35,333 nucleotides of DNA, from contig MVAA01000047.1 of assembly GCA_003266105.1 (NCBI GenBank), positions 3,101 to 38,433 on the forward strand. Direction: 5' to 3'. The notes under the pieces are model-generated. The model saw only the letters and a list, made by a program, of their open reading frames with translations. It searched no databases and was not told the DNA's origin. The position numbers and the translations under genes were made by a program. The stretch's first letter is position 1, and every line of letters begins with the position of its first letter. Shown one piece after another: positions 1 through 7,997 of this stretch. The DNA is from Methanosphaera sp. rholeuAM6. Its GTDB lineage: Archaea > Methanobacteriota > Methanobacteria > Methanobacteriales > Methanobacteriaceae.

Positions 1-27
1 GAAGAAGATGAAGACGACTTATTCTAA
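1..27 (+). CDS. 3' end of an unidentified gene with an acidic C-terminus (partial)
   Basis: The first 27 bases read in frame 1 as EEDEDDLF followed by TAA. That looks like the acidic tail of a plus-strand protein whose body lies left of the window. It would be convergent with the nitroreductase gene, and a T-run at about 68-75 would suit its transcription end. Frame 2 is also open for about 30 codons, so the frame choice rests only on the plausible acidic tail. No function can be assigned. Confidence 0.3.
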   Translation, partial: EEDEDDLF

Positions 28-101
28 TATTTTAGATTTTATCGTCCATTCACCACCACAATTTATCCTTTTTTTAATAACAATAAAAAGAAAATAATGA
101 C

Positions 102-605
102 TTAAATAAACTCTACCAACTCATCCAAACTTTTTCTATCAGTACCTCTAGGTTCAGCATCCGGATAACCAAGAGGAGTTAAAAGAACCGGTTCATAATC
201 ATCAGATAATTTTAACATTTCAATTACAGCTTCCCTATTATATGCAGCAATAAAACAAGTTCCCAAACCCAATTCTGTAGCTTCCAATATAATGTGATCC
301 ATTACGATGGTGGCATCAATATCCCCCAAATTCTTACCATCATATCTTGTCCACGCATCAGATGGCTTGGCTACAACTGCTATAATATATGGTGCTTCAG
401 TAAACCAATCCCATTTACCTACCTTTTCCAATTCCTCAATATGCTTTTTAGTTTCAATAACATATATCTTGAAAGCCTGAGCATTAACCCCGGTAGGAGC
501 AATTTGTGCAGCCCTTAAAACTTTGTTCAACTTTTCATCTTCAACTTCATTATCCAGATATCCTCTGACACTATACCTTTTTTCCATTATATCCAATACT
601 GACAT
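102..605 (-). CDS. Nitroreductase family FMN-dependent oxidoreductase
   Basis: This 167-residue protein belongs to the nitroreductase family of FMN flavoproteins that reduce nitro compounds, quinones or similar acceptors with NAD(P)H. The N-terminus shows the family FMN-phosphate signature, with the RYSVRGY stretch at about residues 10-16. It is followed by AAQIAPTGVNAQ (about 33-44), and a GLGTCFIAAYN segment sits near residue 115, typical of the short archaeal/clostridial subgroup. The length is at the short end for the family. The ATG has a good Shine-Dalgarno GAGGTG a few bases upstream and overlaps the TAA of the ZPR1 gene (TAATG), so the two are almost certainly co-transcribed and translationally coupled. 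The physiological substrate cannot be read from the sequence. Confidence 0.9.
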   Translation of the reverse strand: MSVLDIMEKRYSVRGYLDNEVEDEKLNKVLRAAQIAPTGVNAQAFKIYVIETKKHIEELEKVGKWDWFTEAPYIIAVVAKPSDAWTRYDGKNLGDIDATIVMDHIILEATELGLGTCFIAAYNREAVIEMLKLSDDYEPVLLTPLGYPDAEPRGTDRKSLDELVEFI

Positions 606-1216
606 TATTCCACCTCATTTTGATCTATTGTTGTGAATCCCGTTTGTAATTTATCAGCTTCTTCCTGTTTTAATAATTCTTTTTGCGCATCATCATCATC
701 AATTACACTATTGCCAAAAGGATCTTCGATAACCAACAATGTTGACAGTTCACCTATTTTAATTTTTGACAGATAATCAATAATATTCAGAGCATTTTCC
801 CTGACTTCATAAGGTATTTCTTCACCTTCAAGTTTTATGGCTCGAATTACAGCACTTTCAAAACGATTAAGAATACCTTCCACATTAGAAACATAACCCT
901 GTGATTTTGGTCCGGGCTCAACTTTTAATCCTAATTCCGGAATCGTAACTGTAGCAGTTTGAGATTTAGCAACCCTCGTATTGAGTTTTGAATCATCAAT
1001 CGTTAATGTATATCTGACAGGATCATTATGTTCCAAAGATATGCTATCTGATGATTGATAACCACAACTTTTACAAGATACGGAAGTTTCTAAAATATCA
1101 CCAAAATAAGGTATGTTATCTGTTCTGTTTGTCACTTCAAGTGTTTTTTCGCCACCACAGACAGGACAATCCGAATACATGATTTCGTTATTAAAATTTA
1201 TATCTCCTTCAGTCAT
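605..1216 (-). CDS. ZPR1-family zinc finger protein
   Basis: This 203-residue protein has one C4 zinc finger near the N-terminus: CPVC at residues 17-20 and CKSC at 48-51, the long CX2C-X27-CX2C spacing of ZPR1. After it come the ZPR1 beta-rich region, with RVAKSQTATVTIPELGLKVE at about residues 81-100, and a helical C-terminal half (VSNVEGILNRFE). Eukaryotic ZPR1 carries two such modules and acts with translation elongation factor eEF1A. Archaeal proteins have one module and their role is not established, although an EF1A-related chaperone role is a reasonable inference. It lies upstream of the nitroreductase gene and overlaps its start. No strong Shine-Dalgarno sequence precedes its ATG. 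Confidence 0.88.
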   Translation of the reverse strand: MTEGDINFNNEIMYSDCPVCGGEKTLEVTNRTDNIPYFGDILETSVSCKSCGYQSSDSISLEHNDPVRYTLTIDDSKLNTRVAKSQTATVTIPELGLKVEPGPKSQGYVSNVEGILNRFESAVIRAIKLEGEEIPYEVRENALNIIDYLSKIKIGELSTLLVIEDPFGNSVIDDDDAQKELLKQEEADKLQTGFTTIDQNEVE

Positions 1217-1260
1217 ATTATCATTTTTCTTATTTTTTTTAATTATTAAAATAGTTTTTG

Positions 1261-2220
1261 TTAATTTTTGATTAAATTTTTATCTATAATCAGATTATGT
1301 TTGTCTAATTCTTGGATTATTTTATCAAGACTTTCCCTATCTGGAGCCGATATATGATGACTATGAACATTATTAGACAATTCGTATAACTTTGAAAGCG
1401 ATTCTTTTTGTTTTGAGTCTGATTCAATATTTTTAATAAACTGATTAGAATGAACTTCATCATCATAACCATCAACTGTTCGTGTTAATGGTTCTTTAAA
1501 TTCAGGAATATAATAAGATATATCCGTGATTTTTCCACCATACTTAGTGATAATTTCTCTTTCAAGATCTATATCATCAATGGAATGCTTTAAAAACACT
1601 TCTTCAGAAACCTCATTGATAATCTGTAAAATTTTCTTCATTGTATTATCTTTAGATGTATTGTTAATTACAGGTATTGACAAGGAATTTGCCTTTCGTA
1701 TTAAATCATCATTTATAATCCTGTTTTCTTTGAAGTAATCTAACTGTGCTCCACCCCTTTTAATTGCGATTGCCCTCGATATAAAACGTTCCTGATGAGC
1801 TTCTTTATCAGCTGTCAATATAAAGAAATAGACATTTGCATCATCCTCGAATTGTTTAATATTTATTAATCCTGGAACTAAATGAACCCCTTCTATAACA
1901 ATGGAATCTTTGTCTTTTACTGAACGTTTAATGACTTTTTCTATTGCAGGAATAACAAATGATGCATGTTCTTCAAAACCAGCTTCTATTAATTTTTCTT
2001 CATTTTCATAGTTTATTGAATCTCTTAATGCAATATAAGCATTATATGATGATTTATGTAATGCAGGAGCATAATCTGAGCCGATTATTCCACGCACTAC
2101 TTCCCTTATAAAATCAGTTTCTATTAAATATTTTATGTTTAATTGTTTAGAAATTTCAGAAGCAATTGTTGATTTACCTATACCTGAAGCAGATCCAATT
2201 AAAATAACATATGGTTTCAT
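1261..2220 (-). CDS. pgk2: 2-phosphoglycerate kinase
   Basis: This 319-residue P-loop kinase phosphorylates 2-phosphoglycerate to 2,3-diphosphoglycerate, the first step towards cyclic 2,3-diphosphoglycerate, a cytoplasmic solute typical of Methanobacteriales and relatives. Walker A is GSASGIGKST at residues 9-18. The following ETDFIREVVRG and the ALHKSSYNAY region (about 55-64) are characteristic of this family, and VIEGVHLVPG near residue 108 is a strong family landmark. The length is close to characterised family members (about 300 residues). The start is supported by GGTGAT three bases before the ATG. It stands downstream of the hsp20 gene, separated by a hairpin terminator, so it probably has its own promoter. 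The cyclase for the second step is not in the window. Confidence 0.88.
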   Translation of the reverse strand: MKPYVILIGSASGIGKSTIASEISKQLNIKYLIETDFIREVVRGIIGSDYAPALHKSSYNAYIALRDSINYENEEKLIEAGFEEHASFVIPAIEKVIKRSVKDKDSIVIEGVHLVPGLINIKQFEDDANVYFFILTADKEAHQERFISRAIAIKRGGAQLDYFKENRIINDDLIRKANSLSIPVINNTSKDNTMKKILQIINEVSEEVFLKHSIDDIDLEREIITKYGGKITDISYYIPEFKEPLTRTVDGYDDEVHSNQFIKNIESDSKQKESLSKLYELSNNVHSHHISAPDRESLDKIIQELDKHNLIIDKNLIKN

Positions 2221-2260
2221 AATATCACCGTTAGAAAAAGATAGTTAAAAAAAAGTTTAT

Positions 2261-2299
2261 AAAAAAAAGTGAGTTTATTCCATTGACTGAAATAAACTC
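2261..2299 (-). terminator. Hairpin plus T-tract terminator after hsp20
   Basis: A perfect 9-bp inverted repeat (GAGTTTATT at 2271-2279 and AATAAACTC at 2291-2299, 11-base loop) lies 15 bases past the hsp20 stop. Read on the minus strand, it is followed after two bases by eight consecutive T, and a second T8 run follows at 2247-2254. This matches a bacterial intrinsic terminator. Archaeal termination normally needs only the T-tract, so the hairpin may serve transcript stability instead. Confidence 0.65.
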
Positions 2300-2313
2300 T
2301 ATTGTTTGTTTAA

Positions 2314-2925
2314 TTATACTATTTCCACATCTACTTTTTTACCTCTGATTTTAGGTAAAGTGATTGTTAATTCATTATCTTCAAATGAAGCTTTAACCTC
2401 TTTAATATCGATTTCAACAGGTAAAGGTATGATGTTTTTTGTTTTTCCAGAACATCTTTCTTTTCTTAATACTTTAACCTTTTCATCATCTTTTAAATAA
2501 TCAGGGAAATCTATTTCGATTTCAATTGAGTCTGTAGACATTTTTACTGAAATATCTTCTTTTGATACACGTGGTGCATCTAATTTTATTAATATTTCTT
2601 CTTCATATTCCAATAAATCTACTGCCGGTTTATTTGCTTTATATTCTTCTAATGTTTTGTTCCATTCGGATTGTCTTGATTTTAAAGTTGAAACTACATC
2701 ATTGAACATTTTTTCAGCAATGTTTTTTGTTTCTTCAACAGTTTCTTTTCCATAAACTTTGTAATCAAATTCTTCTTTTTCTTTGGTTTCTTCTTCGTCT
2801 TCAATAGTTTCTTCTGTTGATTCTTCGGTATCTTCAGCAGTGAATGTAGTTTCTTCGATATCTTCTGTTTCTTCAATTACTTCATCTTTTTTGTCATCTT
2901 TTGAATCTACGTATACGCTTTTCAT
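2314..2925 (-). CDS. Hsp20/alpha-crystallin small heat-shock protein with acidic N-terminus
   Basis: The C-terminal half (about residues 100-203) is an alpha-crystallin domain. LLEYEEEILIKLDAPRVSKE opens it, and the ending NELTITLPKI is the typical last strand of ATP-independent holdase chaperones. The N-terminal part of about 60 residues is unusual: almost entirely Glu, Asp, Thr and Lys, with no hydrophobic patch. It is probably disordered, and a helical stretch follows. The start chosen is the ATG at 2925, because AGGAATGAT upstream fits it better than the ATG at 2934, which would add only three residues. The gene is monocistronic: a 118-bp AT-rich region lies upstream and a hairpin terminator downstream. 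No clear C-terminal IXI oligomerisation motif is visible beyond the final VEIV. Confidence 0.88.
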   Translation of the reverse strand: MKSVYVDSKDDKKDEVIEETEDIEETTFTAEDTEESTEETIEDEEETKEKEEFDYKVYGKETVEETKNIAEKMFNDVVSTLKSRQSEWNKTLEEYKANKPAVDLLEYEEEILIKLDAPRVSKEDISVKMSTDSIEIEIDFPDYLKDDEKVKVLRKERCSGKTKNIIPLPVEIDIKEVKASFEDNELTITLPKIRGKKVDVEIV

Positions 2926-3052
2926 TATGATCATTCCTATGTTTAAAATTACAAAAATATAATTTAATAATTATATAATTAATGATTTATTTATTTATTA
3001 TTTAAATATTTCTAGAATTAGTTTTTCTTAAATTGGGGGTGAAAAAAGAAGA

Positions 3053-4096
3053 TTAATTTTTATTATGTCTCCTTCTTAGATTATATTCTGTAAATTGATC
3101 TTCTTGAGCAAATTCTTTACCCATTTTCTGGATCAACTCTTTAATTTCATCAATTTTACCCAAATCATTTATACTTGTTTCAAAAATTGGATCTTCAATT
3201 TTTTTAGCATAATCTTCAATTACTGCCCTATCTGACAATAAATCTGTTTTGTTAAATAAACATATCATAGGAGTTTCAAAGACTTTTTTAATTTCGGAAT
3301 ATAATAAATACTGGTTTTCCATTAAAAATCCTGATGTCTCTGAAGGATCAAATATGTATATTACAATGTTTCCCAAGTGTTCCAATGCAGCTATTGCATT
3401 TAATTCAATTTCATTCATATCATTTATGGAACGATCCAATAATCCCGGCGTATCGATTATCTGATACTGCCTATATGACATTTCATAGTTTCCAATCTGC
3501 AAACCTTGTGTTGTAAACGGATAATTTGCCACCTTAGGACTGGCATCAGTTATGTTGTTTAATAAGGTTGACTTTCCCACATTAGGAAAACCAGCAATAA
3601 CTACCCTTACAGCATTGAAGTTGATATTAGGCATGTGCTTAAGTTCTCTTTTAGCAAAATCAAGGAAATCCAATTCTTTATCAATTCTTTTAACTACAGA
3701 AACTATTCTACCATATGCTTCTTTTCTAATTGATATTGCTCGTAATGAATCAGATTTTCTTATTTTACTTGTATATTCTGCTTCAATTTGTTTTAAAACA
3801 CCTAATGCCCAGAAAACTGCACCTAAAGAATGCTTATATTGATCGACCCCAACAACAATATCAATATAATCCTGGTAAAATTCAGGCATTTCCTCAATAA
3901 TCGGCGTTTCTGTAACAATCCTATTGAACGTACTGTTTATTACCTCACATGCTGTTTGAACCCTAACTTCCTCTATCCTCATCCCTTTTACACGAGGATG
4001 TAATTTAGAACTTCTGACTTTTGATGCGGCCTTACTTGCCCTGTTAAAAGCTTTATCAATTATTTCATCCGGTGTTGGTATATTAGGCAATTTCAT
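3053..4096 (-). CDS. Nog1-like GTP-binding protein (OBG/TRAFAC GTPase)
   Basis: This 347-residue protein has a helical N-terminal domain (about 1-160) followed by a GTPase domain with G1 GFPNVGKS at 169-176, G3 DTPG at 215-218 and G4 NKTD at 282-285. The N-terminal helical region and the PKVANYPFTTQGLQ switch segment (about residues 187-200) are characteristic of archaeal homologues of eukaryotic Nog1, a large-subunit ribosome assembly GTPase. Archaeal versions lack the long eukaryotic C-terminal extension, as here. A role in 50S biogenesis is inferred from family membership. A good Shine-Dalgarno GGAGGTTG precedes the ATG. The gene follows the AMMECR1 gene by 18 bases on the same strand, so it may belong to the tldD-AMMECR1 transcript. 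Confidence 0.88.
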   Translation of the reverse strand: MKLPNIPTPDEIIDKAFNRASKAASKVRSSKLHPRVKGMRIEEVRVQTACEVINSTFNRIVTETPIIEEMPEFYQDYIDIVVGVDQYKHSLGAVFWALGVLKQIEAEYTSKIRKSDSLRAISIRKEAYGRIVSVVKRIDKELDFLDFAKRELKHMPNINFNAVRVVIAGFPNVGKSTLLNNITDASPKVANYPFTTQGLQIGNYEMSYRQYQIIDTPGLLDRSINDMNEIELNAIAALEHLGNIVIYIFDPSETSGFLMENQYLLYSEIKKVFETPMICLFNKTDLLSDRAVIEDYAKKIEDPIFETSINDLGKIDEIKELIQKMGKEFAQEDQFTEYNLRRRHNKN

Positions 4097-4114
4097 TTTT
4101 CAACCTCCCTATTT

Positions 4115-4687
4115 TTATTCTTCTTCAAATATCTGTGCCTGGAAACTGTATATTTTAGTATCTTCATATTTCCATGCATCGTTATTTAATCCTGCCTTGT
4201 AACATAAACCTTCTAAAAACTCATTCAAATTCCAATTCTGTTCTACGGGAACTTGTGGTAATAACAATCCCCTATGATATCCGTTTTCAATTATTAAACC
4301 ATCTCTTCCAACTTTTAAAACGTTGAAATAATCATGATATGATTTAACATCCACCAACTGGGGCTTGGTTAATACGCTGATTTCAATCTTAACTTTTTCA
4401 AATTCTTCCAATGACAATGGATTAAATCTGGGATCTTCCACAGCTGCAGCTATGGAAACATCCAATAATCCATTTATAAGTTCCATATATGGTTCAGGAT
4501 AACCTATACAACCACGTAAATTAGAATTAATGGACAAAGTAACGAATACCCCTAATTTTTCATTGAATATTTTAGGTAAATCTGATGAAAGAGAATATTC
4601 TCCTCCTTTTAAATATGTTGAAATATTTTCTCTGGCAATTTTAATTAGTAACTGACCTTCTTCATTACTTAGTTTTTCTTGTTTCAT
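4115..4687 (-). CDS. AMMECR1 domain protein
   Basis: This 190-residue single-domain protein of the AMMECR1 family (TIGR00296 in archaea) carries the invariant LRGCIG motif at residues 57-62 and the downstream AAVEDPRFNPLSLEE block (about 81-95). The human homologue is the product of a gene linked to Alport syndrome with midface hypoplasia. The biochemical activity of the family is not settled; the conserved Cys and Arg of LRGCIG suggest an enzyme or ligand-binding pocket. Here it overlaps the end of tldD (TAATG), with a GGAG Shine-Dalgarno sequence inside the tldD coding region, so the two are translationally coupled. No fusion to Memo or radical SAM domains, as occurs in some lineages, is seen. 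Confidence 0.9.
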   Translation of the reverse strand: MKQEKLSNEEGQLLIKIARENISTYLKGGEYSLSSDLPKIFNEKLGVFVTLSINSNLRGCIGYPEPYMELINGLLDVSIAAAVEDPRFNPLSLEEFEKVKIEISVLTKPQLVDVKSYHDYFNVLKVGRDGLIIENGYHRGLLLPQVPVEQNWNLNEFLEGLCYKAGLNNDAWKYEDTKIYSFQAQIFEEE

Positions 4688-6066
4688 TATTGTACTCCAC
4701 CAACAGTTGCTTTACTTACCCTAATATGAGGTCCACCATCACCTACAGGTACTGTTTGACCATCTTTTCCACAGAATCCAACGCTTAAATTAAAGTCTGA
4801 ACCTACACCCGAAACATTATTTAATATATCTAAAGTTGTTCCAGACAATGAAACATCGCGTAAATGTGTTCCCAATTCACCTTTTTCGATATTATATGCT
4901 TCAACTGCATTAAATTGGAAGATTCCTTTTCCCGTGTCAACCTGACCTCCACGAGATCCTTTAAGATATATCCCATTAGGAATATCTTCCAATAATTCAT
5001 CAAATGAAGAATCTCCCGGTTTAATATAAGTATTACTCATACGAACCAAAGGTTTATTACTTACGGATGAACGGGCATTTCCCGTTGATTCAGGATTACC
5101 CACCTTACTTGCTGTTTCCCGTGAACTGAGTACTGATGTAAAGACACCCTCTTTTACTAATGTTGTTTTTTCCGATTTTGTACCTTCGACATCATATGGA
5201 TAATAACCAAATCCAGTTTCAATGGAAGCATCGTCTATTACTGTGATTAACTCAGAACCAATTTTTTGTCCTAATTTACCTTTTAATATTGAATCGTTTT
5301 GTAAAATAATATCTGCTTCTGAAGCATGCCCTAACGCTTCATGGATAAATACCCCTGCCAATTCAGGGTCAAGAATAACTGGAAAATCTCCTGAAGGAGG
5401 TGTTTTTGCACTTAATAAACTTATTGCTTTATTTGAAATTCCTGTTGCAAAAGATTCTAAATCAGCATCTTCTACAACTTCAAAACCGTTTACTCCTCCA
5501 AGACTTTTATGTCCTATTTGCATTACTTCACCATTTGATGCAACTGCATTCATTGATAATACTGTCCTGTTATTATCACTTAGAATGTTTGTTCCTTCAG
5601 AACTGATTATTAAGTCCGATGACTGTGATTCAGATAATGAAATGTTGGTACTTTGTATATGTTCTAATTGAGCAATTTTATGCAATTCCTTCATTGTTTC
5701 AATTTTATCTTCAATAGCTATATCTTCAATTTTAATCTTAGCCTTAGATTGTACAACATCCTCTTCTGGATTGGTAGGTGTTAATGATACATCACTTTTT
5801 AGTTGATTTGCTATGGTAGTAGCATTTTCTGCTACTTGTTCCACTTTGTCAATATCACTAGTAAATGCAGAACCCCATGCTCCATTTTGCAATACCCTTA
5901 TACCTATTGCATAGTTAATTCCCGTATCAACATTATCTATTTTTCCATCTTTTAGAACTACTGCATTACTTAATGAATTTCTGACTCTTATGTCTGCGTA
6001 TTCTACTTTATGTTCCAATTTTTTTATAATGCTTTGAAAGTAATCCACATCTATTCCTGTAGGCAT
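4687..6066 (-). CDS. tldD: TldD-family metalloprotease
   Basis: This 459-residue member of the TldD/PmbA (U62) family forms, in bacteria, a zinc protease with TldE that degrades unfolded peptides and matures some modified peptides. The TldD-type metal site HEALGH lies at about residues 242-247, preceded by GVFI and followed by ASEAD, and the C-terminal SVGFCGKDGQTVPVGDGGPH region is typical. Translation could begin at an upstream TTG (6093), but GAGGAGG at 6075-6081 sits eight bases before the ATG at 6066, so that ATG is taken as the start. The gene heads the unit with AMMECR1. No tldE/pmbA partner is present in the window, although the archaeal partner is usually encoded elsewhere. Confidence 0.92.
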   Translation of the reverse strand: MPTGIDVDYFQSIIKKLEHKVEYADIRVRNSLSNAVVLKDGKIDNVDTGINYAIGIRVLQNGAWGSAFTSDIDKVEQVAENATTIANQLKSDVSLTPTNPEEDVVQSKAKIKIEDIAIEDKIETMKELHKIAQLEHIQSTNISLSESQSSDLIISSEGTNILSDNNRTVLSMNAVASNGEVMQIGHKSLGGVNGFEVVEDADLESFATGISNKAISLLSAKTPPSGDFPVILDPELAGVFIHEALGHASEADIILQNDSILKGKLGQKIGSELITVIDDASIETGFGYYPYDVEGTKSEKTTLVKEGVFTSVLSSRETASKVGNPESTGNARSSVSNKPLVRMSNTYIKPGDSSFDELLEDIPNGIYLKGSRGGQVDTGKGIFQFNAVEAYNIEKGELGTHLRDVSLSGTTLDILNNVSGVGSDFNLSVGFCGKDGQTVPVGDGGPHIRVSKATVGGVQ

Positions 6067-6302
6067 ATTGTTTTCCTCCTCATCGTTATACAACTAGTGA
6101 ATAATAAGATTAAAAAGTAGTTTTTTAAAAATTTATGTTTTTACTATGTGTAGTTATGTTAAACATAGTAAATAATTGTTTATGAATTATCTTAAAATAA
6201 TTATAATACTAAATGGCATTAATGTAATAAAAGTGGTGAAAAATTTGATGAACTTGTGAAATAATAAGAACAATAAAAGAAAAATTCATCAAAAAATAAT
6301 TT

Positions 6303-6334
6303 AAAAAAAGATTAATTATGAGAAATTCATAATT
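6303..6334 (-). terminator. Hairpin plus T-tract terminator overlapping the cbiO stop codon
   Basis: The perfect 8-bp inverted repeat AATTATGA (6314-6321) / TCATAATT (6327-6334) has a five-base loop. Its upstream arm on the minus strand contains the cbiO TGA stop. The minus strand then runs four bases into seven T at 6303-6309. This is a compact intrinsic-terminator-like structure closing the cobalt transporter operon. Confidence 0.6.
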
Positions 6335-7169
6335 CATTTTTCAAGGTTTCATATGCATCTCGAACTGTTAAAGGATATCCTTCACCATCAAAAGTACGAC
6401 CATCTTTAAGATCAAAATGTTCAAAGATTTGTCCAACCCAAGGTAATCTTAAATCAGCTTGATCAATAACCTCTTTATCACTAAATACTTCACGACAGTT
6501 ACCTTTCTTCAAGATTTTACCTTTTCGTAAAACATTAATGTTATCTGAATACATTGGAACTAAATCAACATCATGAGTTGAAACAATGATTGTCATACCT
6601 TCAGCATTTAAATCATATAACAATTGCATGATAGCGGAAGCACCGTTAGGATCCAATCCACTTGTAGGTTCATCTAAAACCATAACCTTTGGTCTCATTG
6701 ATAAAATACCTGCAATAGCTACACGTTTTTTCTGTCCACCACTTAAATGGTGTGGTGCTTTATGTGAATATTCAGACATTCCAACAACTTCTAATGCTTC
6801 TTCTACCCTTTGTTTTACTTCTTCTTCTGGAAGACCCATATTCATTGGACCAAATGCTACATCTTCAAATACTGTTGGTGCAAATAATTGATCATCAGGA
6901 TTTTGGAATACTACTCCTACTTTAGCTCTTGCTTCAAGTAAACTTTTTTTATCATATTCTAATTTTTTTCCTTCAATTATAATTTCACCTGAAGTAGGTT
7001 CAATAATACCATTAAAATGTAAGAAAAAAGTACTTTTTCCAGCACCATTAGGTCCTAAAATGGAAATCATTTGGCCTTCTTCTACAGAAAAATCTATTCC
7101 TTTAATAGCTTGAGTTCCATCAGGGTAATTATAATGTAAATCTTTTACTTCTAAAATTTTTTCTGCCAT
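6327..7169 (-). CDS. cbiO: Cobalt ECF transporter ATPase CbiO
   Basis: This 280-residue ABC ATPase powers the CbiMNQO energy-coupling-factor cobalt importer on the cytoplasmic face. Walker A GPNGAGKST lies at 39-47, the Q-loop region is VVFQNPDDQLF, the signature is LSGGQKKRVAIAG, Walker B/D-loop is VMVLDEPTSGLDP and the H-loop is STHD. The GVVFQNPDDQLFAPTVFEDV stretch is typical of ECF ATPases of the CbiO/EcfA type. A strong Shine-Dalgarno AAGGAGATAA precedes the ATG. It is the last gene of cbiM-cbiN-cbiQ-cbiO, 19 bases after cbiQ. Imported cobalt would serve corrinoid methyltransferases, which methanogens need. Confidence 0.95.
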   Translation of the reverse strand: MAEKILEVKDLHYNYPDGTQAIKGIDFSVEEGQMISILGPNGAGKSTFFLHFNGIIEPTSGEIIIEGKKLEYDKKSLLEARAKVGVVFQNPDDQLFAPTVFEDVAFGPMNMGLPEEEVKQRVEEALEVVGMSEYSHKAPHHLSGGQKKRVAIAGILSMRPKVMVLDEPTSGLDPNGASAIMQLLYDLNAEGMTIIVSTHDVDLVPMYSDNINVLRKGKILKKGNCREVFSDKEVIDQADLRLPWVGQIFEHFDLKDGRTFDGEGYPLTVRDAYETLKNEL

Positions 7170-7188
7170 ACGTTATCTCCTTAAATAA

Positions 7189-7986
7189 TTATACTGGATA
7201 TAGATTTGCAGTTCCCAAGCAATATATTGCAACAGCTATTACAACAACAAATATTATTATCAATAGCCAATCCTTTATAGACATGTCGCTTATGGAATCT
7301 CCTTCACGAATCATGTTTAATCTACCATTGTAACCTCTTGAAGCTAGTGCTTTATAAGAAATTTCTCCCTGTTCCCATGTTCTTATAAATACCATACCTG
7401 CAAGAGATGCTAAACAATTCATCCAACTCATATAGTTGTGGTAACCCAATCTAGTTCTTTGAGAATTATACATGGTTGCCGTAACATCTAAGAATAAAAA
7501 TATATATCTATACATTAATATTGCTAAATCTGTTATAATTGCCGGTACATGCAGATCATGGAATACAGCGAATATACGATTCATCGGTGTTGTAAGAATT
7601 AAAAATCCTAAAGCAGCTACACCACCCAATACACGAGCAAATACAAGTAGTGCCTGATTAATTCCACCTTTTGTGAGTCCTATTCCAAAGAACCCTAAAC
7701 TCCATATTTGTTCCCCAGTACCTAAAAATGCTAAAAATATTCCGGATAATACTGCAAACCCTATAGGAATTGCCATAAATGTTACATAAAACCTTAACGG
7801 AATTTTAGCTACAAATAATATCAAAAAGGAACATATCAAAAATATTATTAAAGGTACTATTGGTGAACCAGTAATTAAATTCAATAATATCGCTAAAAGT
7901 GCAAATATTAACTTTGAATAAATATTATTTTCTGTTAGCTCATTATGCATTGTATAATGATCTAATGTATCTTCAAAAATTGACAT
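7189..7986 (-). CDS. cbiQ: Cobalt ECF transporter transmembrane protein CbiQ
   Basis: This is the transmembrane coupling component (EcfT/CbiQ) linking CbiO to the substrate-binding CbiM. The protein of about 265 residues has several hydrophobic segments in its N-terminal two thirds (for example LIFALLAILLNLITGSPIVP) and a last membrane segment at the C-terminus. The family signature before it includes YNSQRTRLGYHNYMSWMNCL and the coupling-helix motif ALASRGYNG (Ala-Arg-Gly type). The ATG at 7986 is preferred over the upstream GTG at 7995, because the GTG falls inside the GGTGA Shine-Dalgarno sequence. Two long A/T tracts separate it from cbiN. Confidence 0.93.
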   Translation of the reverse strand: MSIFEDTLDHYTMHNELTENNIYSKLIFALLAILLNLITGSPIVPLIIFLICSFLILFVAKIPLRFYVTFMAIPIGFAVLSGIFLAFLGTGEQIWSLGFFGIGLTKGGINQALLVFARVLGGVAALGFLILTTPMNRIFAVFHDLHVPAIITDLAILMYRYIFLFLDVTATMYNSQRTRLGYHNYMSWMNCLASLAGMVFIRTWEQGEISYKALASRGYNGRLNMIREGDSISDMSIKDWLLIIIFVVVIAVAIYCLGTANLYPV

Positions 7987-7997
7987 ATTCACCACTC

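Noticed and set aside
1237..1251. 15-bp palindrome TTTTAATTATTAAAA before the ZPR1 gene
   Set aside because: It consists of A/T only and arises easily by chance at this composition.
2694..2876. Lys-rich 60-codon frame within the hsp20 N-terminal region
   Set aside because: This is a shifted frame of the Glu/Asp-rich repeat codons. It has no start signal and does not look like a real protein.
5222..5671. 149-codon plus-strand frame inside tldD
   Set aside because: It lies wholly antisense to a strongly supported gene, has no ribosome binding site and encodes no recognisable domain.
6142..6168. Inverted repeat (ACTATGT...ACATAGT, inner TATGTT-A-AACATA) upstream of tldD
   Set aside because: Two mutually exclusive pairings in nearly pure A/T sequence, and no link to a known operator. 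Too weak to list as a site.
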